A stretch of 64,000 nucleotides of DNA from Thiosocius sp942490985. Its GTDB lineage: Bacteria > Pseudomonadota > Gammaproteobacteria > Chromatiales > Chromatiaceae. Shown in pieces: positions 32,859 through 40,941 of this stretch. Position numbers and translations under genes: made by a program. The notes under the pieces were generated by a model. The model saw nothing but the letters and a program-made list of their open reading frames with translations. It did not search any database and was not told where the DNA came from. Each line of letters begins with the position of its first letter. Positions within the stretch are counted from its first letter, which is position 1. The DNA lies in assembly GCA_942490985.1 (NCBI GenBank), contig CALNYW010000006.1, positions 248,001 to 312,000 on the forward strand. Direction: 5' to 3'.

Positions 32859-33851
32859 ATGGATGCCCACCTCGAAACCCTGTTGCTTTCCTGCACCGGT
32901 GCCGAGCGCATCGGGCCGGCCGAGTGCGTGGAGTCACTCTGGAGCGGCTACGGGAGTATCGATCGCTATCGCCTGACCGGGGCGGCTGTAACGAGTGTGA
33001 TCGTCAAGCATGTGCGTTTCCCGAACCAGCAGAGGACAGACACAGCACATCCCCGAGGGTGGGGCGGGACGCGATCGGATCTTCGAAAACGGCAGTCTTA
33101 CAAGGTCGAGACGAATTGGTACCAGCATTGGGCGATGCTGTGTGATAGTCAGTGTCGGGTACCCCATTGTCTCGCGGTTGAGTCCGGAGAGGATCAGGTA
33201 TTGCTGGTGCTCGAGGATCTCGCGGCCAGCGGATTCTCTCTGGTCAAGCAGCGAATCTCAGCGACTGAACTAACCCAGTGCCTGTCCTGGCTCGCACACT
33301 TCCACGCGCAGTTTATGGGCAAGACGCCGACCGGCCTGTGGCCGGTGGGGACCTACTGGCATCTCGATACGCGTCCCGACGAGTTGCAGGCAATGGATGA
33401 CGATCGGTTGAAGAATGCCGCGTCATGGCTCGACGAAACCTTGTCTAACGCGCCGTATCCGACCTTGGTTCATGGCGATGCGAAGCTCGCCAATTTCATG
33501 TTTTCGCCGACTGACAACACGGTGGCGGCTGTCGATTTTCAGTATGTTGGCGGCGGGTGTGCAATGAAAGACCTTGCCTATTTCATTGGCAGTTGCTTCG
33601 ATGAGCAGGCCTGTGAGCGGCATGAAGCAGCACTCCTCGATGAATATTTCGGCATCCTGAAATCAGCATTGCGGCAGCGTCGACCGGATATAGCCGATGT
33701 CGACGACGTCGAGCGGGCACTCCGGCCGTTGTATGCGGTCGCCTGGACCGATTTTTACCGCTTTCTGCAAGGCTGGAGCCCTGGCCACTGGAAGATCCAT
33801 CGCTACAGCGAACGTGTTGCACGCGAAGTATTGGAGTCGATGCCGGCGTGA
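32859..33851 (+). CDS. APH/CHK-like small-molecule phosphotransferase
   Basis: A 330-residue protein-kinase-fold phosphotransferase. The catalytic loop reads LVHGDAKLANFMF, the metal-binding segment is AAVDFQYVGGG, and LLVLEDLAASGF precedes as the hinge. The pattern, with DFQYVG, is closer to CHK (ecdysteroid/choline-type) kinases than to antibiotic-modifying APH enzymes. The substrate is unknown. It lies 37 bp after glk and overlaps the phosphatase gene by 4 bp, so a sugar or polyol substrate in this operon is plausible (inference). Confidence 0.82.
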   Translation: MDAHLETLLLSCTGAERIGPAECVESLWSGYGSIDRYRLTGAAVTSVIVKHVRFPNQQRTDTAHPRGWGGTRSDLRKRQSYKVETNWYQHWAMLCDSQCRVPHCLAVESGEDQVLLVLEDLAASGFSLVKQRISATELTQCLSWLAHFHAQFMGKTPTGLWPVGTYWHLDTRPDELQAMDDDRLKNAASWLDETLSNAPYPTLVHGDAKLANFMFSPTDNTVAAVDFQYVGGGCAMKDLAYFIGSCFDEQACERHEAALLDEYFGILKSALRQRRPDIADVDDVERALRPLYAVAWTDFYRFLQGWSPGHWKIHRYSERVAREVLESMPA

Positions 33852-34744
33852 GCGTTGAATTGACCGAAGAGTTGCTGACGGAACTGACCGGGGTCGCGCA
33901 ACAGGCCGCGCTGGAAGCGGGGCGAATCATCGCTTCGCGTCGGCGGACCGACGTGCGCGCGCGCTTCAAGCCGGGGGGGAGTAGTGAGGCATCGCAAGTT
34001 GTCACAGAAGTCGACCAGCTGGCCCAGGAAACGATATTGGCCATGTTGGAGCCGACCTGCAGGGCGTACGGCCTTGCGTTGCTGACCGAAGAAGCACCCG
34101 ATGATGGCGGGCGTCTCGAAAAACCGGCGTTCTGGTGTATCGATCCGCTCGACGGCACGCAGGCCTTTGTCAACGATACACCGGGGTTTTCGGTATCGAT
34201 TGCACTGGTGGCCCGCGATGCAACACCGTTGTTGGGGGTTGTCTACAATCCGGTCGATGAAGTCACCTACCGGGCCATTCGAAAAAAGGGCGCCTTTCGA
34301 GACGGCGAACCAATGCGGTTGCCCAAGCTCGATTACCGGCAACCATTGACGCTGCGGACAGATTTCAGCTTTCAGCAACACCCTTGGTTGGCAGCCACTG
34401 AGCATGGCTTGAAAGCGGTTGCAGACCACTTGGGGTTGCCGGGCAGCGACATAGAATTCCGCACGGGAGGCGTCATCAACGCCTGCGGGGTCTTGGAGAA
34501 CGCGAACTACTGTTACTTCAAGTATCCCAAGACCGGTGCATCCGGCGGCAGTCTATGGGACTACGCAGCGACGGCTTGCCTATTCAGCGAGGTCGGGGGC
34601 GTCGCGACCGATATCATGGGCGAGCGCATGGATCTCAATCGCAAAGACTCGACATTCATGAACCATCGAGGGCTGTTGTTCGCATCAGATGAACGGGTCG
34701 CGCAAGGCATCCGGTCGCTGTATCGGACGCTTGCCTCCCATTGA
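33848..34744 (+). CDS. Inositol monophosphatase superfamily phosphatase (CysQ-like)
   Basis: A 298-residue protein with the superfamily metal motifs: Glu in LLTEEAP, Asp ligands in WCIDPLDGTQAFV, and GGSLWDYAATACLF near the C-terminus. Members remove phosphate from inositol phosphate, fructose-1,6-bisphosphate or PAP. The arrangement resembles 3'(2'),5'-bisphosphate nucleotidases. The operon context (glucan, glucokinase, kinase) would instead allow a sugar or polyol phosphate as substrate. It starts at GTG 33848 inside the preceding stop codon. It is the last gene of the operon; a palindrome CCCCATGGGG lies about 15 bp after the stop without a T run. Confidence 0.86.
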   Translation: MSVELTEELLTELTGVAQQAALEAGRIIASRRRTDVRARFKPGGSSEASQVVTEVDQLAQETILAMLEPTCRAYGLALLTEEAPDDGGRLEKPAFWCIDPLDGTQAFVNDTPGFSVSIALVARDATPLLGVVYNPVDEVTYRAIRKKGAFRDGEPMRLPKLDYRQPLTLRTDFSFQQHPWLAATEHGLKAVADHLGLPGSDIEFRTGGVINACGVLENANYCYFKYPKTGASGGSLWDYAATACLFSEVGGVATDIMGERMDLNRKDSTFMNHRGLLFASDERVAQGIRSLYRTLASH

Positions 34745-34850
34745 CCCGCAACGTGCCCCATGGGGCCGGAAGCCCGGAATAACGCTGCGAAGGAATCTCA
34801 CGGAGATCGCCACGACGCTTAGCGGTTCGCGACGACATCCTTGGCCGAAC

Positions 34851-35043
34851 CGTCTTCGCGAGGAACACAGTGACGAAGCAATCTTCCCGCGATAGCCACG
34901 GTGCTTCGCACCTCGCTATGACGGTGTAGCCTGTAGGCCAGCCTGGGCTCGATGAATCGATGTAGACATGTCAAAGGCAACCGCAGGCTGCCCTACAAAT
35001 TCGCGATGACGGGGTAACTTGTAGGTCGGGCGCCGCCCGACAC
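34851..35043. repeat. REP-like palindromic elements in an intergenic spacer
   Basis: The 385-bp spacer between the phosphatase and the acetyltransferase holds an imperfect palindrome at 34851-34924 (CGCGAGGAACACAGTGACGA against CACCTCGCTATGACG), of the type scattered through proteobacterial genomes. A pair of inverted TGTAGG/CCTACA blocks follows (about 34930-34998), then a perfect hairpin GTCGGGC-GCC-GCCCGAC near 35025-35041. The last one could stop transcription of either convergent gene, but it lacks a T run. No coding sequence is seen. Confidence 0.6.
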
Positions 35044-35129
35044 GTCTGCCGGGCTATCGACCTCGCGTTTCCTCTACAGCGGCGATCATGAAGTCGACCG
35101 CCCGTCGAACGTCGTCGTCGGTGAGGACA

Positions 35130-35651
35130 TCAGTCGCCGTCGAGCGCTGCCGAAAGCCTGTGCGGGTAATCGCGTTGGGCATCTTCAACAGGTAACGGCG
35201 TGAAGCCGAGTTTTTCGAAAAAGGCTCTCGCGTTGCGCTCCGCGCGGACCAACAGGCTGGTATGTCCCTTGTCCCGTGCGCGTTGTTTCGCTGCATCGAC
35301 GAGTCGCGTCCCAACCCCGACGCTGTGCATCTCCGGGGTGACATAGAGACCATGTACCAGCACGGCTGCCTGCTTGCCCTGCGACGGATCGTACTCAGGG
35401 GATTCGAGTGACACAAAGCCGACCAGTTCGCCATCGTGCCAGGCACCCAGAAAATCGAGCTGTTGGAGGTCGTATTCGTCGTACTGATACGAGGCCAGCG
35501 CCAGACGTTTGACGCGAGGGGAGACATCCCAAACCGCGATGGCGGCCTTCAACACCGCGTTAACCTCGCCAAGGTGGTCAGCGCCGATGACCTGCAGCTC
35601 AATCGCCGGGCCTGGGGACCTAACCATCGGTTCGCGGAGGGCGTTCAACAT
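35130..35651 (-). CDS. GNAT family N-acetyltransferase
   Basis: The protein has about 173 residues from the ATG at 35651; a further ATG at 35627 is also possible, and the frame extends upstream to 35711. The GNAT core is clear: GELVGFVSLESPEYD, then VLVHGLYVTPEMHSVGVGTRLVDAAKQRA with the acetyl-CoA loop, and LLVRAERNARAFFEKLGF as the final motif. The substrate is unknown. It is a single gene, convergent with the phosphatase operon and divergent from the HiPIP gene. Confidence 0.82.
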   Translation of the reverse strand: MLNALREPMVRSPGPAIELQVIGADHLGEVNAVLKAAIAVWDVSPRVKRLALASYQYDEYDLQQLDFLGAWHDGELVGFVSLESPEYDPSQGKQAAVLVHGLYVTPEMHSVGVGTRLVDAAKQRARDKGHTSLLVRAERNARAFFEKLGFTPLPVEDAQRDYPHRLSAALDGD

Positions 35652-35999
35652 GTCGAAACCTATGTGCTTGAGACCGAGCCGGTAACATGTATTGAGAGGC
35701 GAAAATATCAACCGCTGCGCGAGAGCGGGATCAGCTGGTCGACAGAACTATAATAAGCACCCTGGACGTCGTGTCGCTGATCACCATTTATCGGCAGACG
35801 CTGACCGCTTGTCCTGGTTATCGCCAGACTCCGACCGGGGTGTAGAATGCGGCACAAGCCACATACTGTCAGCCTCCATGGCGGTGTTTTAAATTTTGTC
35901 CGGCATCGCCGAAGCAGTTATTGACCAGCTCTTGGGGTTATACACCGCGCTCCAGAAATCGAGCCGAGCACCGGACCAACCGTAATCACGAGGTGAATC
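35652..35999. other. Intergenic region between acetyltransferase and HiPIP genes
   Basis: These 348 bp lie between divergent genes. No gene is supported. A GTGTAGAATG segment near 35840 and an AT-rich TTTTAAATTTTGTCC near 35887 are possible promoter parts, but spacing to recognisable -35 boxes is poor. GAGGTG at about 35990 is the ribosome site of the HiPIP gene. Confidence 0.4.
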
Positions 36000-36344
36000 A
36001 TGTCAAATCATCCAAAAGATCCAAGCAGGCGCCGTGTACTCAAGTCGCTGGCGGGTGGCGTAGCACTTATCCCGATCAGCGGACTGGTTGCGCACGGTAC
36101 TGCGCTAGCCAGCAGCATGCCGGAGTTGAGCGAAAGCGATCCGGTTGCCCAGAGCCTGAACTATCGGCACGATGCCACCCAGGCGCCACGGATCGACAAG
36201 CCGGGCATGCCGGCAGCCGAACAGTTCTGCAGCAATTGCCAGCTCGCGCAGGGCGATGGCGAGTGGCTTGGCTGTTCGATTTTTCCCGGCAAGGCGGTCA
36301 ATTCACAGGGCTGGTGCGCCGGCTGGGTAAAGCGCGTCGGCTGA
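36000..36344 (+). CDS. hip: High-potential iron-sulfur protein (HiPIP), Tat-exported
   Basis: A 114-residue precursor. The N-terminus has the twin-arginine motif SRRRVLKSL and a hydrophobic stretch ending in GTALAS, so the folded protein is exported by Tat. The mature part has the four cluster cysteines in the HiPIP pattern: CSNC, then GCSIF and WCAGW near the C-terminus. HiPIPs carry one [4Fe-4S] cluster and shuttle electrons in the periplasm of purple sulfur and related bacteria. The ATG at 36000 follows a good GAGGTG site. It is a single gene. Confidence 0.93.
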   Translation: MSNHPKDPSRRRVLKSLAGGVALIPISGLVAHGTALASSMPELSESDPVAQSLNYRHDATQAPRIDKPGMPAAEQFCSNCQLAQGDGEWLGCSIFPGKAVNSQGWCAGWVKRVG

Positions 36345-36702
36345 GCGCGGCCGGGTGGTGATGGCAGGGACGCTCCACCTCCTGGCGCCCGAGGGGCCGC
36401 GGCACGGGTGTTGTGGGCTGCGGTACAGCCCTTGGAAAGGGCCTGCCATTCCCTGCGGACCGCGCCTTGCCCACAACACTTCTGCCAAGGCTGAGCATTA
36501 AATAGTTATCCGCATGGCCCACTAGACTGGGGGTAAGCGCCGCTACATGCCTATACTCAGGTGAGGTGAGGCTTCCAGGTGCTCGGCGATCGAAACGAAA
36601 TCTCAACAGCGATTTGCGCCCCGGTCGCGACGCGCTCGGCGTCGCCACAAAACGTGCGCCGGGCGATTTGACACCGTCGGTCTGGTTGCGGCCTCCAAGC
36701 GG
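36345..36702. other. Spacer with long inverted repeats and a dispersed 17-bp sequence
   Basis: GTGTTGTGGGC at 36408-36418 pairs exactly with GCCCACAACAC at 36469-36479. Inside and beside it, ATGGCAGG (36361-36368) pairs with CCTGCCAT (36442-36449), so two alternative folds are possible. The 17-base CGCATGGCCCACTAGAC at 36511-36527 recurs exactly at 54631-54647. No gene is seen. The structure may act as a terminator-like hairpin for the HiPIP gene or be a REP-like element. Confidence 0.5.
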
Positions 36703-37470
36703 TTGCTCACCCCGTCAGTGTCTCGGCTAGTCGAGGGCCGTCCTATATCTCTGGCCCACAGTGGCCGGATCCTTGTGCTGACCCTGTTGGCGTTGTCGGC
36801 GCCGGTGGGCGGATTTGCTGCTGCCGCCGAAGACCTCTGGGCCGAGGTCGATACACAGGTCTACCAGCTCCGATCAGAGCTGGGTTTCGATCGCCTTTCG
36901 CTGCCGGTTCGCGACGCCCTGCGGGCCGTGCCACGCGAGCAATTTATGCCGCTTGAAGCCCGCCAGCGCGCCTATGAAAACCGACCGATCCCGATTGGCT
37001 ACGGCCAGACAATTTCCCAACCGCTTATCGTTGCAGCGATGACCGAGTTGCTGGGTATCGAGCCTGGCCAGCGCGTCTTTGAACTTGGCACGGGCTCCGC
37101 GTACCAAGCCGCCGTGCTGGCGGCGATCGGCGCGGATGTCTATACCGTCGAGATCATTCGACCACTCGCCGAACGAGCACGTGAAACGCTCGATCGGCTG
37201 GGTTTCGAGCACGTCAATACGCGCGTCGGCGACGGCTACTTCGGTTGGGCCGAAGCCGGCCCCTTCGATGCGATCATCGTCACAGCGGCAAACGATCACA
37301 TACCACCGCCGCTCCTGCGGCAGCTTAAACCCGGTGGGCGCATGGTGATTCCCGTTGGCAGTCGTTATTCAACGCAGAAACTCGTGCTGATCACGCGCGA
37401 TGCAGACGGTACGGTGCGTACTCGCGAGATCCTGCCGGTGACCTTTGTCCCGCTGACGGGTGAACGCTAA
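36703..37470 (+). CDS. pcm: Protein-L-isoaspartate O-methyltransferase with a predicted signal peptide
   Basis: The protein has about 255 residues from TTG 36703; a GTG at 36718 is also in frame. The N-terminus has a hydrophobic segment ILVLTLLALSAPVGGFAAAAE, a likely signal peptide. The rest is a full PCMT domain: VPREQFMPLEARQRAYENRP, then the substrate motif PIGYGQTISQP and the SAM-binding VFELGTGSAYQAAVLA, DAIIVTAA and LKPGGRMVIPVG. PCMT repairs isoaspartyl residues with SAM. It is normally cytoplasmic, so an exported form is unusual because SAM is not expected in the periplasm. The stop overlaps the next gene by 11 bp. Confidence 0.88.
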   Translation: MLTPSVSRLVEGRPISLAHSGRILVLTLLALSAPVGGFAAAAEDLWAEVDTQVYQLRSELGFDRLSLPVRDALRAVPREQFMPLEARQRAYENRPIPIGYGQTISQPLIVAAMTELLGIEPGQRVFELGTGSAYQAAVLAAIGADVYTVEIIRPLAERARETLDRLGFEHVNTRVGDGYFGWAEAGPFDAIIVTAANDHIPPPLLRQLKPGGRMVIPVGSRYSTQKLVLITRDADGTVRTREILPVTFVPLTGER

Positions 37471-39901
37471 CGTCGTCGTGACAAGCGAGCAGCCCGCAGC
37501 ACGGCGCGAACGCGCAAAATCATCGGCGCTACTCGCCTCGGTTGGCTTGATTGCAGCTTCCGCGCTGGCCTACGAGATATTGCTCACGCGCATTTTTGCG
37601 ATCGTGCACTGGCCGCATCTTGTGGCCATTGCGATCAGCCTGGCGCTGCTCGGCTACGGTGCCAGTGGCACCTTCCTCGTACTGTTCGAGCGGCCGCTGC
37701 GCACGCGGCCCGCGTTGGCATATACCGGCAACGCGATTTTGTTCGGCCTGTCCGCTGTCGCTTGCGTGGCGATGGCACAGCGCCTGACGTTCGATCCGCA
37801 AGGGTTGTCCTGGGACCTCATGCAGATTATTCCGTTGAGCGCCACGTTCCTGTTGCTGGCCATCCCGTTCTTTGCAGCGGCGAACTGTATAGGCTTGGCG
37901 TTGATCCATGCCAGACGCGATATTCCAAGGGTGTATGGGACCGATCTGGTCGGCGCCGGTGTCGGCGCGGTCATTGTGCTGCTCGGGCTCAGCTATGTTG
38001 CGGTCGATGCGCTGCTGGTCTCTCTGGTATTCATCAGTGTCCTTGCGGCGGCGCTGGGTGCCCGTGCCTTCGGTGGGCATCTGCTAGCCGTCACAGCAAC
38101 CGGATTGGCGTTGAGTTTCAGTGTGGTCATTTTTATACCGCACGACGTCAGTCCGGCCGCCTACAAAGATCTGTACCGTGCCCTTGCAACGATGGGGGGA
38201 CAGCCGATAAGCGAGACGCACGGTATCGGCGGCGTTGTGAGCGTTGTGCGTAACCGGCAGATACCGACGCGTATGGCACCGGGTCTGAGTCTTCAGTCGA
38301 CGGTCCTGCCACCACAACAGATGGCGGTGTTCGTCGATGGTGACCAGGTCGGGACGCTGCCTGACGTCGCAGATAGCGGCGAGTCTACCGACTATTTCTC
38401 CCAACTCTTGTCGGCGCTTCCTTACCGCCTTGGTGCGCCAGCTTCACGGGTTGCGGTCTTGAACGCAGGTACGGGGTACCGGGTTCAACAGGCTGTCAAC
38501 AGTGGTGCGTCCGCTGTGACGGCTGTAGAGCCAAACCCGCAGCTCGTCAGCCTGGTCTGCCGGCTGTATGCGGCGGGGTGTGACCGGCAACGTGCGGACT
38601 GGCAGGTCCAATCCGCGCGCGCCTTCGTTGCCTCTTCCCCGGGCGACTTCGACCTGATCACCCTGGATCTGCCGGGTGACGCGGCCGGGCTGGATGCATT
38701 GCGTATCGATCATTCAGCCACCGTCGAGGCCTTTGCCGACTACCTCGATCACCTGACGGCCAACGGTATATTGGTCGTCGAGGGCCCAACCCGGACGCCG
38801 CCGGGCCTGTCGATTCGCATGCTGGCGACGGCCCGCGATGCTCTGACACATTCAGAAGTCGGCGACCCGCGGCGTCATATCGTCATGTTGCGTGGTTGGC
38901 AACGGTTTCTGCTATTGATTTTCCGCTCGCCGGTCTCCGATGCAGATCTCGAGGCCACCCGAGAATTCAGCCGTTCACTCGGCTTCGATCTCGTCTGGCT
39001 GCCTGGCATGAGGTCCGCCGAAGCGAATCGCTATCAGCAGTTGCGAACGGCGCTGTATCACGATGCCGCCCGGGTCGTGCTCAACGGTGATCTCACCAGC
39101 GGACCGACATTCCGTTTTCGGCCCGTGACCGACGATACCCCCTATCCGCACCTGTCGACAGGTTGGCGAGAGGCCGCGGGCGGTCTGCTCATCGGCACCG
39201 TCGAGCAACGTTCCCGACTGGATGTCGGTGTGCTGGTGGGTGTCGTCACGTTCGCGGTCGCGGGCCTGGCCGCGTCGATGTTCATATTGCTCCCTCTCCT
39301 TGCACTGCGCCGTCAGGATGACGCGAGCTGGCCAAGCGGTCTGCGAATCCGCAGCGTCGCGTTCTTTGCGTTGATCGGCGGTGGATTTCTCGTCATCGAG
39401 ATCGCTTGGATCGATCAGCTGCAACTGTTTCTCGGCCATCCCGTCTATGCGACGACGGCGGTGCTCGCCTGTTTTCTCGTGTTCGCGGGTTTCGGCAGCC
39501 TGTGGTCCCAGCGACAACCACCGCATAGCGCTCGGCGAAGACTGCATACCGCGGTCGGCGTTATAGCCGTTGCCTGCCTGCTGTACGTCACACTCGTCCC
39601 CACGTGGCTTACCGGTTTGGCCGATCAGGGCATCATGGTCCGAATCGGCACCGTCGTAATCTTGCTCGCGCCGCTGGCTTTCGCCATGGGTATCCCGTTT
39701 CCTACGGCACTGCAATATCTCGCCATAAGGTCACCAGGCCTCGTGCCATGGGCTTGGGGCATCAACGGCTCAGCGTCGGTCATCGCGGCCGCAGGTACGC
39801 CTCTGCTTGGTAGCGAGATCGGTTTTAGCGGGTTGGTACTCGTCGCTGCGAGCAGCTACCTGCTGCTTCCCCTGATCGGCCTCCTGGGGTCCCGGGCCTG
39901 A
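37460..39901 (+). CDS. Membrane protein with spermidine/spermine synthase-like domain
   Basis: This 813-residue protein has about six N-terminal transmembrane segments (about 22-215), a soluble Rossmann-like domain (about 280-560) and about six C-terminal transmembrane segments (about 590-810). The soluble part has a SAM/dcSAM-like site (VAVLNAGTGYRVQQAVNSG, VTAVEPNPQLV, FDLITLDLPG) as in aminopropyltransferases. The usual GG of the nucleotide loop is altered to AGTG, so activity is doubtful. Fusions of membrane segments with spermidine-synthase-like domains are widespread but of unknown function. It overlaps the pcm gene, so the two are co-expressed. Confidence 0.8.
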   Translation: MNANVVVTSEQPAARRERAKSSALLASVGLIAASALAYEILLTRIFAIVHWPHLVAIAISLALLGYGASGTFLVLFERPLRTRPALAYTGNAILFGLSAVACVAMAQRLTFDPQGLSWDLMQIIPLSATFLLLAIPFFAAANCIGLALIHARRDIPRVYGTDLVGAGVGAVIVLLGLSYVAVDALLVSLVFISVLAAALGARAFGGHLLAVTATGLALSFSVVIFIPHDVSPAAYKDLYRALATMGGQPISETHGIGGVVSVVRNRQIPTRMAPGLSLQSTVLPPQQMAVFVDGDQVGTLPDVADSGESTDYFSQLLSALPYRLGAPASRVAVLNAGTGYRVQQAVNSGASAVTAVEPNPQLVSLVCRLYAAGCDRQRADWQVQSARAFVASSPGDFDLITLDLPGDAAGLDALRIDHSATVEAFADYLDHLTANGILVVEGPTRTPPGLSIRMLATARDALTHSEVGDPRRHIVMLRGWQRFLLLIFRSPVSDADLEATREFSRSLGFDLVWLPGMRSAEANRYQQLRTALYHDAARVVLNGDLTSGPTFRFRPVTDDTPYPHLSTGWREAAGGLLIGTVEQRSRLDVGVLVGVVTFAVAGLAASMFILLPLLALRRQDDASWPSGLRIRSVAFFALIGGGFLVIEIAWIDQLQLFLGHPVYATTAVLACFLVFAGFGSLWSQRQPPHSARRRLHTAVGVIAVACLLYVTLVPTWLTGLADQGIMVRIGTVVILLAPLAFAMGIPFPTALQYLAIRSPGLVPWAWGINGSASVIAAAGTPLLGSEIGFSGLVLVAASSYLLLPLIGLLGSRA

Positions 39902-40020
39902 CGACGCATTTCGAACCGCCTCGGTGTCACATGGGTCGCTAATACTGCGCGACACCGACGACGCAGCGTCGAAACCATGTTTTCATGTCTCCCGGGCCGA
40001 TCAATCACGATTAATCTCTT

Positions 40021-40881
40021 ATGCGCTGGCTATTTTTATTGCTGCTTGGATTCAGTATGGCGGGGTGGTCAGCACTTCTCGTCATGGGTGGCGACCTGGC
40101 TGAACCGCGTATGCAGTCTGTCGAAACGCCGCCTCAAGACCTGCCACTTGAAGTCCTGCGTATCCCTCGCCCGGACGGTGGTGAGGTTGCTGCCTGGTTC
40201 GCAGCAGGCAAAGCGAGTCAGGGCGGGATACTGTTGGTCCATGGTATTCGCGCCGATCGGCGCCAGATGCTCGATCGGGCGCGGTTTCTTTTTGCCGCCG
40301 GTTACTCTGTGCTGCTCATTGACCTGCAGGCGCATGGTGAAACGCCGGGGGAACAAATCACGTTTGGTTTTCGTGAATCGGCTGATGTCCATGCGGCGGC
40401 CGCTTTTCTCAAGACTAGGCTCGATGGGCGCCCGATCGGTGTGATCGGCGTTTCTTTGGGCGGCGCTGCCGCGTTACTCGGGGAAAGTCCGGTCGATGCC
40501 GACGCTGTGGTACTCGAGGGGGTGTACAGCGCCATTGGGCAGGCGGCTGGCAACCGACTGGCCATGCGTCTCGGCGAGATCGGTCGCTGGCTTGCGCCGC
40601 TACTGGTTTGGCAGGTCGAACCGCGTATCGGTGTCGATCCCGATGACCTTGCGCCGATCGTCGCCATTCGCCGACTCGAGGCGCCGGTGATGATCATTGC
40701 CGGTACTGAGGACAAGCGCACCCGGCTGGATGAGTCGAAAGCGCTCTACCTGCAAGCGACCTCATCGAAACGGCTTTGGCTGATTCACGGGGCGAGACAC
40801 GAAGATTTCCACCGCCATTCAGCGGCTGAGTATGAACGACGTGTTGTGCGCTTTTTTGGCGATCATCTAGCGGCGCCTTAG
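40021..40881 (+). CDS. Alpha/beta hydrolase with N-terminal membrane segment
   Basis: A 286-residue protein. The first 20 residues are hydrophobic (LFLLLLGFSMAGWSALLV), a signal anchor or signal peptide. The hydrolase fold shows the oxyanion segment LLVHGIRADRR, the nucleophile elbow GVSLGG (Ser), an acidic residue in IIAGTEDKRT and the catalytic His near LIHGARHEDFHRH. The substrate is unknown; a lipid or ester is plausible. It is separated by 119 bp from the spermidine-synthase-like gene and convergent with the MscS gene. Confidence 0.85.
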   Translation: MRWLFLLLLGFSMAGWSALLVMGGDLAEPRMQSVETPPQDLPLEVLRIPRPDGGEVAAWFAAGKASQGGILLVHGIRADRRQMLDRARFLFAAGYSVLLIDLQAHGETPGEQITFGFRESADVHAAAAFLKTRLDGRPIGVIGVSLGGAAALLGESPVDADAVVLEGVYSAIGQAAGNRLAMRLGEIGRWLAPLLVWQVEPRIGVDPDDLAPIVAIRRLEAPVMIIAGTEDKRTRLDESKALYLQATSSKRLWLIHGARHEDFHRHSAAEYERRVVRFFGDHLAAP

Positions 40882-40941
40882 ATAAGGTTTGCCTGTTCGA
40901 GGCAGGAGTCCCCTGACAAGGCCGGCGATCCGAATGGCATG

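Noticed and set aside
35054..35527. Alternative minus-strand frame within the acetyltransferase region
   Set aside because: The GNAT motifs are all in the other frame; this one lacks recognisable domains.
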